Shown here piece after piece: positions 1 through 8,031 of a DNA stretch of 14,510 bases. A model generated the notes under the pieces. The model saw only the letters and a program-made list of their open reading frames with translations, was not told the origin of the DNA and ran no database searches. Made by a program: the position numbers and the translations under genes. The stretch covers positions 1 through 14,510 of the forward strand of contig CALBKR010000133.1 of NCBI GenBank assembly GCA_937896105.1, written 5' to 3'. How positions within the stretch are numbered: the stretch's first letter is position 1; every line of letters starts with the position of its first letter. This stretch comes from an uncultured Bacteroidales bacterium. GTDB lineage: Bacteria > Bacteroidota > Bacteroidia > Bacteroidales > Bacteroidaceae.

Positions 1-961
1 CGGTCAGGTGGTGGATATACTCCTTCATAAAGGGGAAGATATCAGCATTGTAGGTGGTGGTGGCCAGCACCAGCTTGCTGTAGCGGAAAGCATCCTCAAC
101 GGCTTCGGCCATATCACAGCGCGACAGGTCGGTTACAACTACCTTAGGCGCACCTTTTGCACGCAAGATTTCGGCAAGACGGTTGGCAGCAAAAGCTGTT
201 CCGCCGTGTATTGATGCATAGGCGACAAGTACACCTTCCGTTTCGGGTTCATACTTGCTCCATATATCATACAGCCCTATATAGTGTCCTAAATTGCCCG
301 TGAGCACAGGACCGTGCAAAGGACATATAACCTCAATATCGAGTGTTGCAGCCTTCTTGAGCAATGTCTGTACCTGAGCTCCATATTTGCCGCATATATT
401 GATGAAATACCTTCGCGCTTCGCAATCCCAAGCTCCTTCATTGCAAAGTGCCCCGAATTTCCCGAATGCATCGGCCGAGAAGAGCACCTTCTCGCTCTGT
501 TCATAAGAGACCATAACCTCGGGCCAATGTACCATCGGAGCAACAAAGAACTGTAATGTATGCTTGCCAAGCGAGAGCGTGTCGCCCTCCTTCACAGCAA
601 TGACACGCCCGCTGAAATCGACATCGGCAAAGAACTGCGGAAGCATCTTGACTGCTGCTGCCGTTGCGACCAGCTGCACTGCCGGGTACCTCTCCATAAC
701 CTCTGCTATAAGCGAAGCGTGGTCGGGCTCCATATGCTGCACGATAAGATAATCGGGGGTACGGCCATCAAGAGCCTGCACGACATTCGCCCACCACTCG
801 GCACCCTTACGGGCATCGGCAGTGTCCATAATCGCCACCTTTTCATCGAGAATTATGTATGAATTGTATGCCATCCCCTCGGGTACTATATATTGGCTCT
901 CGAAGAGGTCGAGATCAAGGTCGTCGACCCCTACATATTTTATAGTCGGTGTTATTTCCAT
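1..961 (-). CDS. FprA-type flavodiiron protein (A-type flavoprotein), partial, 3' end outside the window
   Basis: Cytoplasmic flavodiiron proteins reduce O2 to water or NO to N2O, using a di-iron site in a metallo-beta-lactamase-fold domain and FMN in a flavodoxin domain. The frame is open from ATG at 961 to the window edge, giving 320 residues of an expected 390-400. The di-iron ligand pattern is present: HMEPDH at 76-81 (H76, E78, D80, H81), H145 in MVHWPE, D164 in SADAFG and H216 in CPLHGP. The flavodoxin domain starts near 243 with the FMN phosphate loop ASIHGGTA (249-256) and is cut near 320. The set of iron ligands appears complete, so the protein should be active. It has its own promoter in the gap to lemA and is probably not part of the lemA operon. 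In Bacteroidales the likely job is protecting the anaerobe from oxygen or NO; that role is inferred from the family. Confidence 0.93.
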   Translation of the reverse strand, partial: MEITPTIKYVGVDDLDLDLFESQYIVPEGMAYNSYIILDEKVAIMDTADARKGAEWWANVVQALDGRTPDYLIVQHMEPDHASLIAEVMERYPAVQLVATAAAVKMLPQFFADVDFSGRVIAVKEGDTLSLGKHTLQFFVAPMVHWPEVMVSYEQSEKVLFSADAFGKFGALCNEGAWDCEARRYFINICGKYGAQVQTLLKKAATLDIEVICPLHGPVLTGNLGHYIGLYDIWSKYEPETEGVLVAYASIHGGTAFAANRLAEILRAKGAPKVVVTDLSRCDMAEAVEDAFRYSKLVLATTTYNADIFPFMKEYIHHLT

Positions 962-988
962 CACTTTATGTTTTCATTGTTCAGGATA

Positions 989-1019
989 CAAATGTAGTAA
1001 AAAAACAGAACCTGCCAAT
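989..1019 (-). promoter_or_regulatory. Bacteroidetes-type promoter for the flavodiiron gene
   Basis: On the minus strand a -7 box TACATTTG (996-989) fits TAnnTTTG exactly. It is preceded after 19 nt by ATTG (1019-1016), a near match to the -33 TTTG. The start codon at 961 lies about 28 nt below the -7 box. The rest of the 962-1061 gap holds no gene, and I see no terminator for lemA in it. Confidence 0.6.
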
Positions 1020-1061
1020 ACGTAGAAATGAGAGATTCAATACTGCAGAAGCTATATTTTC

Positions 1062-1643
1062 TTAAAACTCCACAACTGGAGCGTCCGCGGTTCCTGCCTG
1101 CGCCTCGAAATAGGGGCGTTTCTCGAACCCGAAGAGACCGGCAAGCAGATTACGAGGGAAAGTGCGGATAGATGTATTGTAGCTCTTTGCAGCCTCGTTG
1201 AACTTGCGGCGCTCGACGCTTATGCGGTTCTCTGTACCCTCGAGCTGCGCCTGGAGCTCAAGGAAATTGGAATTCGCCTTGAGGTCGGGATAGGCCTCAG
1301 CAACAGCTATCAGGCGGCTGAGCGCAGCGCCCACCTCGCCCTGTGCCTTCTGGTACTCCTGAAGAGTCTCCGACGTGAGTTCTTCAGCATCCACCCTCAA
1401 CTGTGTTGCACGGGTACGTGCTGCAATAACGGCATCGAGGGTCTCCTGCTCATGTGCAGCATATCCCTTCACTGTATTCACGAGATTGGGGATTAAGTCG
1501 GCACGACGCTGGTACTGGTTCTCGACATTGCTCCAGGCTGTACTCACAGCCTCTTCGGCCTTCACAAGTTTGTTATAGCCCATTATGCCCCATAATGCAA
1601 TAATGGCCACTACGACCGAAATAATGATTGTTGATTTTTTCAT
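1062..1643 (-). CDS. lemA: LemA family protein
   Basis: LemA proteins are small envelope proteins with one N-terminal membrane anchor and an alpha-helical bundle; their molecular role is not settled. The 193 residues are the usual length. A hydrophobic anchor spans about 5-22 after MKKS. The family motifs are intact: RRADLIPNLVNTVKGYA (46-62), YPDLKAN (118-124), then a stretch with LEGTENRIS (134-142), FNEAAKSYN (148-156) and IRTFP (159-163). It follows the TPM-domain gene by 32 nt. LemA and TPM/YgcG genes are neighbours in many bacteria, which supports a shared envelope function. It is probably the last gene of the operon starting at 7310. Confidence 0.95.
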   Translation of the reverse strand: MKKSTIIISVVVAIIALWGIMGYNKLVKAEEAVSTAWSNVENQYQRRADLIPNLVNTVKGYAAHEQETLDAVIAARTRATQLRVDAEELTSETLQEYQKAQGEVGAALSRLIAVAEAYPDLKANSNFLELQAQLEGTENRISVERRKFNEAAKSYNTSIRTFPRNLLAGLFGFEKRPYFEAQAGTADAPVVEF

Positions 1644-1675
1644 TTTTATAATTTTTTCTGTTAATACTCAAATTA

Positions 1676-2584
1676 TCAGAACCGGCTGCCGGCACCACCG
1701 CCACCGAAGCTGCCGCCTCCGAAACTGCCGCCACTGAGGCCTCCGCCGCCAAAGCCACGGCCACCGAAACCGCCGATTATCATTCCGCCGCCTCCTGGGC
1801 GGTGGTTGCTATTATCGTCGCCCTGTTCCCTGCGACTGAATATGTGTCCACAGGAGAGACAGCGGTATGTATTCTCGCGGACCACATAACCGTTGCAATG
1901 CTGCACTATATGAGAATCGACACGCTGTATCTTATGTTTCCTGCAATTAGGGCAACGGTTGCTATACCAAACTGCAAGAAAAATAATTGCCACGCCAACA
2001 ACAAGGATGCCCAAGAAAAGAGCAAGTGCTGCGAGATTTTCTCCATCCTCATCGGCAGAAATGTTCTCCATAGAGCCATCAAGGACTCCACAGACAGCGC
2101 GTATGCCCTCAAGCATCCCGGTATCCCAGTCATCATTGGCAAAATGCCCATTCATATATTCCAGCTGGACACGCTTGCATAGAGCATCGGGCATCACACC
2201 CTCAAGACCATAACCAGTTACAAACTCTATGCACCGCTCGCCGGTTGAGAGCAATATGACAAGCCCGTTGTCACGTCCCTTCTCGCCTACACCGTTCTCT
2301 TGTCCTAAACGGTAGGCAAAGTCGAAACAGTCGTCGCCCTCAATATCGGTAAGGGCAACCACCAGCACCTGAATACCGGTCTGTTCCTCGAGAGCATAGA
2401 GCATCCTGTCCATTTCGGCGACTATGCCTGAAGAAAGGATGTTATCGGGATTGCTCACATAGCGTGTACGGTCGACAAGATGAACCATTGGGACATCCTT
2501 GACCTTATAGACTTTTGCTGCAGCCTCATGCAATGGTACGGCCACAAGAATTGCCAATATGAACAGTACCCTCTTCATTTTCAT
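1676..2584 (-). CDS. TPM-domain membrane protein with zinc ribbon and Gly-rich tail (YgcG-like)
   Basis: The 302-residue protein has a signal peptide or anchor (residues 3-22), then a TPM domain (about 38-170) with DNGLVILLS (105-113) and GYGLEGVMPDA (124-134), both typical of the family. A transmembrane helix follows (about 186-206), then a zinc ribbon with CPNC (211-214) and CLSC (242-245), and a tail from 263 made of GGxFGG-type repeats. If the first segment is cleaved, the TPM domain is extracytoplasmic and the ribbon and tail cytoplasmic. TPM domains have been linked to photosystem II assembly in plants and to acid phosphatase activity; the role in Bacteroidetes is unknown. Its ATG overlaps the upstream GH123 stop codon by one base (TAATG), implying translational coupling. 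A second ATG two codons later is possible. lemA follows directly. Confidence 0.9.
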   Translation of the reverse strand: MKMKRVLFILAILVAVPLHEAAAKVYKVKDVPMVHLVDRTRYVSNPDNILSSGIVAEMDRMLYALEEQTGIQVLVVALTDIEGDDCFDFAYRLGQENGVGEKGRDNGLVILLSTGERCIEFVTGYGLEGVMPDALCKRVQLEYMNGHFANDDWDTGMLEGIRAVCGVLDGSMENISADEDGENLAALALFLGILVVGVAIIFLAVWYSNRCPNCRKHKIQRVDSHIVQHCNGYVVRENTYRCLSCGHIFSRREQGDDNSNHRPGGGGMIIGGFGGRGFGGGGLSGGSFGGGSFGGGGAGSRF

Positions 2585-4263
2585 TACATCTTATTGAGCG
2601 CATCGCGGAAGCCGTTGACTATAGCCTCGCTTTCGGTTGCAATCCTGCTTATATCCACACTCTTGAGCAATTCCTTGAGTGTCCCGACACGGGCTGTGTC
2701 GCCATTCGCCTCGGCCTCGGCAAGCAATATCCTGTACTTTTCGAACTGCTGTATTCCCTGCACAAGGCGCTCCCAACGTATGGAGCTGACGCTAAAAGGA
2801 TAGATTACATAGGTATCACCGGCCGGCCAGGCTGTGAATCGCGAATCCTCCTCGGGTGTCACAGTCCAACTGTTGTATGCCCAACGCAGATAGCCGTCGA
2901 GTCCCTTGGCGAGTGCCTCGAGCGCGATGAATTCGGCATCGGCAGGGTCGCTGAAGGTAAAGAGGTTAGGATACTCGGCACTGCAACAGGTGTAGTAGGT
3001 AGAGACCTTACCTTGCTCCCTGCGGCTTGCAAGAAGTTCGGGTGTGTAGGCACCGTATGCAAAGATATCGAGACAATAGTCGCTTATCTCGGGCTCTATT
3101 TCGGGGTGATAGTTGCCGGCCATCGAAATCTTCATTCCGGGAGCATACTCCTTGATTACCTTGATTGCAGCCTGCATCTGCCCCAGGCTACGCTCGTCCA
3201 TAGAGATGAATGTCTTTTCGAACCAGCCCTTCTCCTTTAAGTGCTTGGCAAACTCGCTGAGCATACCGCCCCAGAACTGCGCATAGGCCTCATCGCCGGG
3301 GGCGCAGTTGATATATTTGTGCGAATGGGTTGCCTGGTCGTAGTAGCGGAACGACAGTTTCCAAGGTATCATCGAGAAACAGGTAATTTCCTTGTCGATG
3401 CCGCACTCCATCATAAACTCGACCCAACGGTCGAAGATTGTGAAATCATAGAGCCAAGTGCCATCGGCCTTTCTTATCCAGGTGACCATACTGCCGAACG
3501 GGTCGTATGTCTGGCCATCCCAAGGGCGGTCGATAAGTGTTGCAGTGATGGCCTTCTGACCTGCCGAAGCAAGCTTTAGCATATATGGGCGCAACACATC
3601 GAAGTGTTCCTTGCTCCACAGCTCCACGTTATGCACACGTGCCACAGCATATGGATTCTGCCACAGGTCGAGATGGAAAGTCCACTCCTTCGGTGCAGGC
3701 AGCGTGCGGTCAAGCACATCGACCGTGTACCTGTACTTTGTTTTCTTACCCTCGCAGGAGAGCTCCACATATCCTTTGTATCTCCCCGGCTTGGCATCCT
3801 GCGGCACCTGCACCGTGAGCCACAGGCCACGATAACTGCCCATAGGCACAATCGTCGGATTGGTGTCGGTTATACGGTCGGCCACAAGCACCTCGCCGTA
3901 GGCATCGACCTCGTGCTTTCCGCAACCTGTAAACTTGTCTGTTATCACATACTGCACAAAGCCACCCACAACATTCCCGGCCGGAATTACGCTCCTGCCA
4001 TTCTTGAGTTCGCTGAAACGGTAGCTCACCTCCCTGTCATTTCTGGGAGTAGCCGGTGTGTCTTGACGGTTTGCCACAAGCAGCTGAAAGTTCACACGCT
4101 CGCCACGCCACGCTGTTGCTCTATTGAAACTGACATTACGGATTGGAGTCTCAAAATCTACAGGATAGCGTTCATCAATGCTGCCCCACTCGGCTATCAA
4201 TTGCGCCTGCGCAGGCACAAGCACAAGAGCCGCAACTGCAAAAGCAAAGAATTTCCTTAGCAT
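2584..4263 (-). CDS. Secreted GH123-like glycoside hydrolase (DUF4091 family)
   Basis: The protein has 559 residues, the usual size for GH123/DUF4091 proteins. I chose the ATG at 4263 because it gives a clean signal peptide (MLRKFF..., hydrophobic to about 17, cleavage near AQA at 18-20). The frame is open further upstream to 4374, but that would run into the lipoprotein gene. Residues 25-185 look like the beta-sandwich N-domain and 195-510 like the catalytic barrel. The pair D356-E357 in FISMDERSLGQ matches the Asp-Glu pair that GH123 enzymes use for substrate-assisted cleavage of beta-GalNAc. Characterised GH123 enzymes act on glycosphingolipid-type GalNAc; the substrate here is not known. 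Residues 504-555 are helical. It lies 22 nt after the lipoprotein gene and overlaps the TPM gene, so it should be co-expressed with the receptor and lipoprotein. Confidence 0.85.
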   Translation of the reverse strand: MLRKFFAFAVAALVLVPAQAQLIAEWGSIDERYPVDFETPIRNVSFNRATAWRGERVNFQLLVANRQDTPATPRNDREVSYRFSELKNGRSVIPAGNVVGGFVQYVITDKFTGCGKHEVDAYGEVLVADRITDTNPTIVPMGSYRGLWLTVQVPQDAKPGRYKGYVELSCEGKKTKYRYTVDVLDRTLPAPKEWTFHLDLWQNPYAVARVHNVELWSKEHFDVLRPYMLKLASAGQKAITATLIDRPWDGQTYDPFGSMVTWIRKADGTWLYDFTIFDRWVEFMMECGIDKEITCFSMIPWKLSFRYYDQATHSHKYINCAPGDEAYAQFWGGMLSEFAKHLKEKGWFEKTFISMDERSLGQMQAAIKVIKEYAPGMKISMAGNYHPEIEPEISDYCLDIFAYGAYTPELLASRREQGKVSTYYTCCSAEYPNLFTFSDPADAEFIALEALAKGLDGYLRWAYNSWTVTPEEDSRFTAWPAGDTYVIYPFSVSSIRWERLVQGIQQFEKYRILLAEAEANGDTARVGTLKELLKSVDISRIATESEAIVNGFRDALNKM

Positions 4264-4285
4264 AACATCTCGGATTAAACAATTA

Positions 4286-5104
4286 TTACTCAACGGTTTC
4301 AACACCCTCAAAAACAAACTCTTTCCCTGCAACATAAGGAGCAAGGTCATCGGCCATCCTTGCCGTGAAAACAAGCTTGCCGTCGACTATCGTGCCGGAA
4401 AGGGATGCGAACCTGTAGGCGGCCACCGGTTCCTCTGCAGTGCCGATGAAGGGCAATATCTCGGTTGCCGAAAACGAAAGACCGCCATTCCAAACGTAAG
4501 CGATTCCCTTGAGGGTTATATCAATTGCGACAGGCATATTGGCAGCGAACTGTGCATCATTAATGACGATATCCATTGTCGACAATTTCTTGTCGAGCAC
4601 CACATCGACGACCTTCTCGTTTGAAAAATCGCCCACAGCGAGGTTGCCCTTATAGCCACCCTGAAAGTCGACATTCGTAAAGCCTATCGACCCCATACGT
4701 GTCTGCGATGTCAGCGTGAAGCGGCCTGTCGTTGTAAGCCTTGCTTCAATTGTCGAGAATGTATAAGCCTCGCCCGGCGAGCCGAAGGCCATCGGCACCA
4801 CGTTCTTGCCGCTGATGACAAACAGGCCGTTCTCATATACCCAATCAAGCCCGGGTATTGTTATATCCATCGGTGGCATAGCCTGTGCAAACTGTGCCGA
4901 ACGGAGAGTTATTGTGACATTGTCATCGACAACATCGATGCTGCATTCAGCCTCGCTCTTGATGACAGTCCCGTTATAAAGCAGTTCACCACTTATTGTC
5001 TGTGACTCGAGCTGAAGATTCGGTTCATCGATATCACCATCCTTGTCACAAGCGGTAAACATCATTGCCAACACTAATAAAGGCAGATAAAAAACTTTTT
5101 TCAT
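4286..5104 (-). CDS. Lipoprotein with two tandem calycin-like domains
   Basis: The 272-residue protein has a lipoprotein signal ending in FTAC, with C19 as the acylation site. The acidic stretch after it (DKDGDIDE) resembles the signals that send Bacteroidetes lipoproteins to the cell surface. The mature part consists of two related halves, about 38-145 and 150-268. The clearest match is AQFAQAMPPMDITIPGLDW (70-88) against AQFAANMPVAIDITLKGIAY (184-203), each followed by a turn (ENGL, NGGL) and a strand ending in VVP or ILP. This pattern fits the calycin-like lipoprotein domain found in many Bacteroides. The ligand is unknown. It sits 7 nt after the TonB-dependent receptor gene, so a role as a surface binding partner of that receptor is plausible but inferred. 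Confidence 0.8.
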   Translation of the reverse strand: MKKVFYLPLLVLAMMFTACDKDGDIDEPNLQLESQTISGELLYNGTVIKSEAECSIDVVDDNVTITLRSAQFAQAMPPMDITIPGLDWVYENGLFVISGKNVVPMAFGSPGEAYTFSTIEARLTTTGRFTLTSQTRMGSIGFTNVDFQGGYKGNLAVGDFSNEKVVDVVLDKKLSTMDIVINDAQFAANMPVAIDITLKGIAYVWNGGLSFSATEILPFIGTAEEPVAAYRFASLSGTIVDGKLVFTARMADDLAPYVAGKEFVFEGVETVE

Positions 5105-5111
5105 TATGATT

Positions 5112-7310
5112 CTATTTTAAATTTACATTTATTGAAACTCCGAATTGCAAGGGCTTGCCCTGTGCAAAGAAATCATTGCCTATTGAACGGAAATAGAAGG
5201 TGTTATATTGTTCGTTCAATAAGTTTTTTGCCCATAGCGAGGCTCCGAACACGCCCTTCTTCCACGCCAAGGACAACTGCCACAGGCCATAGAAACTTTG
5301 CTTGAGGGTATTCTCCTCGTTCCAGTATATGCGCCCCACGCCGTTCCACCCCACACGTGCCACAAGTGCATCGGCAAAGGAGCGCGACACAGGTATATCA
5401 CAGGAGAGTCCGGCCGAAATGGTCTCGCGCGGCGCAAGAGGCAGGAAATTGCCCGAATAGTCGTTGTCGCCGCTTATGTAGCTGCGGAACTTGGCATAGG
5501 TGTATCCCATTGAAGCATCGAACATAAAATGCCAGAAAGTGTAGTCGAGAGCCAGTTCGCCACCACAGCTGAACGACTTGCCGGCATTGGACATCATACG
5601 CCCGGTACCAACCTTGGGAAACACTGTCAACTGCTGGTTGCGGCAGTCGATATAAAAGAGTGTGGCCGAAATATTCAGGCTGCCGTCGGCAAGCGGCGAG
5701 AGATGGGTTCCGAGCTCGTATGTCCAGTTCGTTTCAGGTTTGTAGACGGTCGACGATGCATCGGCATCCTGTTCGTTGCCTATGAGAGCGCCGCTCATCT
5801 TTGCCTGCAGGATATCGGAGAAGAGCTGGGTGTTGAAGCCGCCGGCTTTGAAGCCCCGGCGCGCCGAAGCATACACATTTCCCCAGGCACCGCCATATGA
5901 TACCGAGAAGCTCGGCAGCAGCTCAAGAGCCTCAACGGCATTGCTGCCGACAAAGAGGGTATTCAATTGGGTATATCCGCTCTCCTTCTCCATTTTGTAG
6001 TGCACCGTCGAACGGCTGTCGTAGTCCATTGTGGAACGCTCATAATCGAGACGCAGACCGGCCTTTACATCCAAGCCATTCCACGACAGGCCAAACTGCA
6101 GATGGGCAGCCACACCGTATGCCGGTATGCTGAAATCGTCGTGTATCACAAAATTATCGTCCCGGAAAAGAAGCTCGCTGCCCATAACCGGGCGATAATA
6201 CCAGTCATTGGCGTTTTTCAGTATGAGATTGTCTATTCCGTAGCTCTTGAAATGCACCGGCGCCGACATATCGTTATGCTTGTAAAAAGCGAACAGCCCA
6301 CCCATAAAATTAAAAATACCGATATCGTGCGACTTTGCGACAAACTCCTGCGTGACGGTATGCTCTTTTTGGAACTGCCCCATTGTAAAATAGTCGAGCG
6401 GAAGGAAATCGTTATCAATGCGCATCCTGTCGTGCATATACCGGTAGCCGGTCGTCGAGGAGATTGTCAGATGTTGGAAATAGCGTTTCACGACAAGCCC
6501 GTCGGAGACACCGAAACGCCTGTACGTACAGGCCTCGTTATATGCAACAGGTGCAAGCGTGCCTGTTGCCGCATCGTATGCACGGTAGGCCCAACCGCCC
6601 TCATCGACATACTCGAGCGAGAAAGCGTTGTCTATGCTCCAGTCGGCAGTCGGCAGCCACTGGGCACGCAAACGCAGCGCAACATTGTCGCCACCGTCAC
6701 ATTTCTCACCGAGTTCCTTGTTGATGAAGAAGCCGTCGCTATGATTGTAGAAGAGTGCCGCCGACCATCCGAACTTGTCGCCATACTTGGCATAATGCGA
6801 GGCTTTCAACCGCACTGTGTTCGCATTGCCGTACTCGAGCGAAAGACGTTTTCCTTGGAAATTGAGCGGCGAGAGGGTATACATATTTATCGCGCCTCCC
6901 GATGTATTGCGGCCATAAAGGGCGCTTTGAGCGCCACGCAGCACCTGCACACGGGCAATATCGAACATCTCGAAATCGTAGCAGTTCTTGTTGAGCACAG
7001 GAACCTCGTCGATGTTCATACCCACCACAGGCTGGTCGATACGAGAGCCGAAGCCACGCACATATACCGACGATGTCATACGGGAACCATAATCGGGCTT
7101 GAAGAAGTTCGGAGTCACGACCGAAAGGTCTGTCACCGAATTTATGCGCAACCCCTCTATTCTGCCGGCATCAAACAATGTTGCAGAGCAGGCTCCTGCA
7201 TCGGTAGCCGACATTTTTACAGGCTCGACGACATCCACAGAGGGAAGTACCGAGTCTATTGGCTCAACCGGCAGAAACAGGAAAGAGAGTATCGAGTATA
7301 TGAGGTTCAA
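5112..7310 (-). CDS. TonB-dependent outer-membrane receptor (not SusC type)
   Basis: The 732-residue protein has a short hydrophobic leader (about 2-14) and a plug domain (about 40-150) with VYVRGFGSR (82-90) and VQVLRGAQSALYGRNTSGGA (121-140), the hallmark of TonB-dependent receptors. A beta-barrel follows to the C-terminus (FGVSINVNLK). There is no carboxypeptidase-like N-terminal extension and no SusD gene nearby, so it is not a SusC-type glycan transporter; it is closer in build to iron, haem or vitamin receptors. DSVLPSVDVV (19-28) could hold the TonB box. No ATG is available at the 5' end: the frame begins after a TGA at 7323-7325 and the best start is TTG at 7308-7310. The leader has no Lys or Arg before its hydrophobic stretch, which is unusual. 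It heads a five-gene cluster. Confidence 0.93.
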   Translation of the reverse strand: MNLIYSILSFLFLPVEPIDSVLPSVDVVEPVKMSATDAGACSATLFDAGRIEGLRINSVTDLSVVTPNFFKPDYGSRMTSSVYVRGFGSRIDQPVVGMNIDEVPVLNKNCYDFEMFDIARVQVLRGAQSALYGRNTSGGAINMYTLSPLNFQGKRLSLEYGNANTVRLKASHYAKYGDKFGWSAALFYNHSDGFFINKELGEKCDGGDNVALRLRAQWLPTADWSIDNAFSLEYVDEGGWAYRAYDAATGTLAPVAYNEACTYRRFGVSDGLVVKRYFQHLTISSTTGYRYMHDRMRIDNDFLPLDYFTMGQFQKEHTVTQEFVAKSHDIGIFNFMGGLFAFYKHNDMSAPVHFKSYGIDNLILKNANDWYYRPVMGSELLFRDDNFVIHDDFSIPAYGVAAHLQFGLSWNGLDVKAGLRLDYERSTMDYDSRSTVHYKMEKESGYTQLNTLFVGSNAVEALELLPSFSVSYGGAWGNVYASARRGFKAGGFNTQLFSDILQAKMSGALIGNEQDADASSTVYKPETNWTYELGTHLSPLADGSLNISATLFYIDCRNQQLTVFPKVGTGRMMSNAGKSFSCGGELALDYTFWHFMFDASMGYTYAKFRSYISGDNDYSGNFLPLAPRETISAGLSCDIPVSRSFADALVARVGWNGVGRIYWNEENTLKQSFYGLWQLSLAWKKGVFGASLWAKNLLNEQYNTFYFRSIGNDFFAQGKPLQFGVSINVNLK

Positions 7311-7333
7311 TGTCGTGCAAAATCAAATTTCTG

Positions 7334-7341
7334 CGAAGATA
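7334..7341 (-). promoter_or_regulatory. -7 promoter box for the TonB-dependent receptor operon
   Basis: On the minus strand TATCTTCG (7341-7334) differs from TAnnTTTG at one position and is identical to the box in front of the ABC-F gene. No good -33 box is seen at 19-20 nt. Transcription would start near 7327, about 17 nt before the TTG at 7310, which supports that start codon. The rest of the 7311-7405 gap holds no other feature I can support. Confidence 0.45.
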
Positions 7342-7405
7342 GCAAAAATCGAGGAATTTTTCACATTCCGGCAAGAGCAATTAACAGGCTTTAACGACGC
7401 CGGCA

Positions 7406-8020
7406 TCAATAGGCCGGAGCACTGCTGTTATGCGCCGTCATTTCGTGTATCAACGGCAACAGCACCTTGTCGACAACCTTGTCGTTGAGACGATGCTCAC
7501 CGCTGAACCACCGGCAGCGCTCCTCACCGTATAGTTGCGACATAAGCGGATGGAAATGCACGATGGGGTCCTTGTCGCCGAAGAGGCCTATGACAAGCTG
7601 CTTCTCGCTCTCGGTAATACCGTCGAACTGGTGTTTCTCCATCTCCTTAAAACGCTCCACCACCGCCTTGTCGATACGGAACTCGGTCGCACCGTCCTTG
7701 CGCTTGGACATATACTTGTTGCGCCCCATCTTGCCGAAGAGCAGCGAGCGCGACATTTCGAACGACGGATTGACCACAATGCGTGGCACACCCCAAAGCT
7801 GCTGGGCATACATACCTCCCATCGATGTACCGACCACAATTTCGGGTTTTTCCTCAACGACAATGCTGCGGAGCAACTCAAGAGCCTCGAAGGGGTCGAC
7901 AGGAAGGTCGGGGGCTATCACACGCCACCCCGGCAGGCTGCGGCGGAGGTTCATCACCGTGCCCGAACTGCCCGACGAGGCAAACCCGTGGACATACATC
8001 ATTTTGCGTATATTTTCCAT
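7406..8020 (-). CDS. YqiA/UPF0227-type alpha/beta hydrolase
   Basis: This 204-residue cytoplasmic protein is a small alpha/beta-hydrolase of the YqiA family, which has esterase activity; the natural substrate is unknown. The oxyanion-loop motif HGFASSG is at 11-17. The nucleophile is S66 in GTSMGG (64-69), the acid is probably D149 or D151 in GDKDPIV, and the catalytic histidine is H176 in GEHRL. All parts of the triad are therefore present and in the expected order. ATG at 8020 is used; ATGs at codons 7 and 8 are possible but would leave very few residues before the first strand. It starts 11 nt after the PorT-like gene and is likely the last gene of the ABC-F transcript. Confidence 0.82.
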   Translation of the reverse strand: MENIRKMMYVHGFASSGSSGTVMNLRRSLPGWRVIAPDLPVDPFEALELLRSIVVEEKPEIVVGTSMGGMYAQQLWGVPRIVVNPSFEMSRSLLFGKMGRNKYMSKRKDGATEFRIDKAVVERFKEMEKHQFDGITESEKQLVIGLFGDKDPIVHFHPLMSQLYGEERCRWFSGEHRLNDKVVDKVLLPLIHEMTAHNSSAPAY

Positions 8021-8031
8021 AAGCAGAGGGA

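Noticed and set aside
8..862. Several short open frames on both strands in the first kilobase
   Set aside because: They are shadows of the flavodiiron gene, which is open through the window edge and carries all its metal ligands.
4264..4374. An earlier start for the GH123 gene at 4374
   Set aside because: It would overlap the lipoprotein gene by 89 bases and hide the signal peptide that begins at 4263.
5967..7394. A 475-codon open frame on the plus strand, antisense to the TonB-dependent receptor gene
   Set aside because: It mirrors the coding frame of the receptor, has no recognisable domain or signal, and its composition is what antisense reading of this codon use gives.
7400..7417. Small hairpin CCGGC/GCCGG around the stop codon of the hydrolase gene as a terminator
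   Set aside because: Only 5 bp of stem with an 8-nt loop and no T-tract after it on the minus strand.
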